A stretch of DNA of 6,913 nucleotides, taken from positions 1-6,913 of the forward strand of contig JASHYZ010000546.1 of assembly GCA_030042795.1 (NCBI GenBank). Reading direction: 5' to 3'. This document shows, one piece after another, positions 6,330 to 6,913 of the stretch (its first letter is position 1; every line of letters starts with the position of its first letter). The notes below the pieces were generated by a model. That model did no database searches, was not told where the DNA came from, and saw only the letters and a program-made list of their open reading frames with translations. Made by a program: the position numbers and the translations under genes. The DNA is from Terriglobia bacterium (GTDB lineage Bacteria > Acidobacteriota > Terriglobia > UBA7540).

Positions 6330-6608
6330 ATGGCTGTCGAGACCACCTATAGCCATCTGCGCGCCAACTTGGCTTCTGTCCTGAATAGGGTGGTTGACGA
6401 TCAGGAAGTCGTGATTGTCCGTCGCCGCGACGCCGAAGATGTCGCTTTGGTGCCTGCCGGCGAATTGGCAGGCCTCATGGAGACGGCTCACTTGCTGCGT
6501 TCTCCTAAGAACGCGCGCCTACTGCTTGCAGCCCTGCGACGCTCAAAACGTGGTCAAGGGAAGCCTGAGACCGTCAGCAAACTGCGGCGGGAGATGGGGC
6601 TTGGCTGA
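6330..6608 (+). CDS. yefM: Type II antitoxin, Phd/YefM family
   Basis: Antitoxin that binds and neutralises a YoeB/Txe ribosome-dependent mRNA interferase and represses its own operon. 92 residues, the usual length. The N-terminal DNA-binding half (about 1-55) has the YefM pattern: TTYSHLRANLASVLNRVVDD, then EVVIVRRRDAEDVALVPAGELAGL. Residues 51-66 (METAHLLRSPKNARLL) closely follow the E. coli YefM segment ETAYLLRSPANARRL. The basic C-terminal tail (about 67-92) is where toxin binding is expected. AAGGGAG (6316-6322) lies 7 bases before the ATG and is a good ribosome binding site. A TGTACA-type operator lies 20-38 bases upstream. The gene overlaps the toxin start by 8 bases, the usual translationally coupled order. 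It appears intact while its toxin is frameshifted, so it may persist as an orphan antitoxin or as a guard against related toxins elsewhere in the genome. Confidence 0.93.
   Translation: MAVETTYSHLRANLASVLNRVVDDQEVVIVRRRDAEDVALVPAGELAGLMETAHLLRSPKNARLLLAALRRSKRGQGKPETVSKLRREMGLG
6589..6593 (+). promoter_or_regulatory. Ribosome binding site supporting the TTG start of the toxin remnant
   Basis: GGGAG lies 7 bases before TTG 6601, within the antitoxin coding sequence. It favours TTG 6601 as the ancestral toxin start over ATG 6608, whose frame ends after 16 codons and matches nothing of the family. Confidence 0.5.
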
Positions 6609-6855
6609 TGATCGCGAAGCTTTCTTCGACCTGCAGTTTCGCCGTGATCTGCGGTTGAGACAGACAGGAAGATTACCGTTCTCGATCTGTTTGAAGCCGT
6701 TCTCCGTAATCCCCTCAGCGGCATCGGCAAGCCAGAGTCCCTCCGGTTTGAGTTGGCCGGCTGCTGGTCTCGTAAGGATCACGCAAGAGCACCGCTTGGT
6801 CTATCGCATTAACCAAAGCCGAATTAGCTTTCTCCAGGCCCGGTACCACTATTAA
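6601..6855 (+). pseudogene. yoeB: YoeB/Txe-family mRNA interferase toxin, broken by two frameshifts
   Basis: Remnant of a RelE-fold toxin that cleaves mRNA in the ribosomal A site. The family sequence can be read only by changing frame twice. Part 1 (6601-6654): ADDREAFFDLQFRRDLR. Part 2, another frame (6654-6773): VETDRKITVLDLFEAVLR, then NPLSGIGKPESLRFELAGCW, then SR. Part 3, first frame again (6775-6852): RITQEHRLVYRINQSRISF then LQARYHY and TAA. Between parts 1 and 2 the usual aromatic pair (as in LRWWVETDRK) is missing, fitting a 7-base deletion. Between parts 2 and 3 CGTAAGGATC has one extra A, where CGTAGGATC would read Arg-Arg-Ile. Repaired, the protein would have about 86 residues, normal for YoeB. 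Its Glu in GKPE (E. coli E46), Arg in EHRLVY (R65) and C-terminal HY (H83, Y84) are all still encoded, but not in one frame. The toxin is most likely dead. A sequencing error could explain the extra A but hardly the 7-base loss as well. Confidence 0.88.
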
Positions 6856-6913
6856 TCAAGACCGCCAGCCCGTGGTGGCGTAAGGTCCCCGACAATGAAC
6901 CAATAGCACAGCA
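6856..6913. other. Unassigned sequence after the toxin remnant
   Basis: 58 bases to the window edge. No gene start, T-run or clear hairpin is visible, so the end of the toxin-antitoxin transcript cannot be placed. Confidence 0.4.

Noticed and set aside
6608..6658. ATG 6608 as the toxin start (TGATG overlap with the antitoxin stop)
   Set aside because: That frame stops after 16 codons and does not resemble YoeB; the family sequence begins in the frame of TTG 6601.

Overview
The window looks like chromosomal DNA of a GC-rich, diderm (outer-membrane) bacterium. The MacB-type permease with its TolC-family partner, the exported M13 peptidase, and the style of the TolC-like protein fit Acidobacteriota best. 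That placement is from family resemblance only and has low to moderate confidence. No rRNA, tRNA, CRISPR array, transposase or phage gene was seen.

Layout. Positions 1-757 (+) hold the C-terminal part of a MacB/FtsX-type ABC transporter permease, cut by the window edge. After 55 bases comes a complete TolC-family outer-membrane efflux protein (813-2495, +); together they are the inner- and outer-membrane parts of a tripartite exporter. A PP2C-type Ser/Thr protein phosphatase lies on the opposite strand (2642-3493, -), convergent with the efflux gene. About 500 bases without a convincing gene follow (roughly 3550-4051). This stretch carries a perfect TATAAT box, an 8-bp tandem repeat and a possible structured element, and is either a long leader for the next gene or an undescribed RNA. 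A complete exported M13 (neprilysin-like) zinc metallopeptidase occupies 4052-6166 (+) and is followed by a 13-bp perfect hairpin of the 'ATTCCCGC...GCGGGAAT' repeat type.

The last 600 bases are a YefM-YoeB type II toxin-antitoxin locus. The antitoxin (6330-6608) is intact, with a good ribosome binding site and a TGTACA-like operator. The toxin (6601-6855) is broken by two frameshifts: about 7 bases missing near 6654 and one extra A at 6774-6775. The two shifts cancel, so one frame stays open from end to end but encodes a protein with a foreign centre that lacks the catalytic Glu. This decayed toxin beside a healthy antitoxin is the most interesting item here. No wholly new multi-gene system was found; the 500-base gene-free stretch is the only place where something undescribed could plausibly sit.
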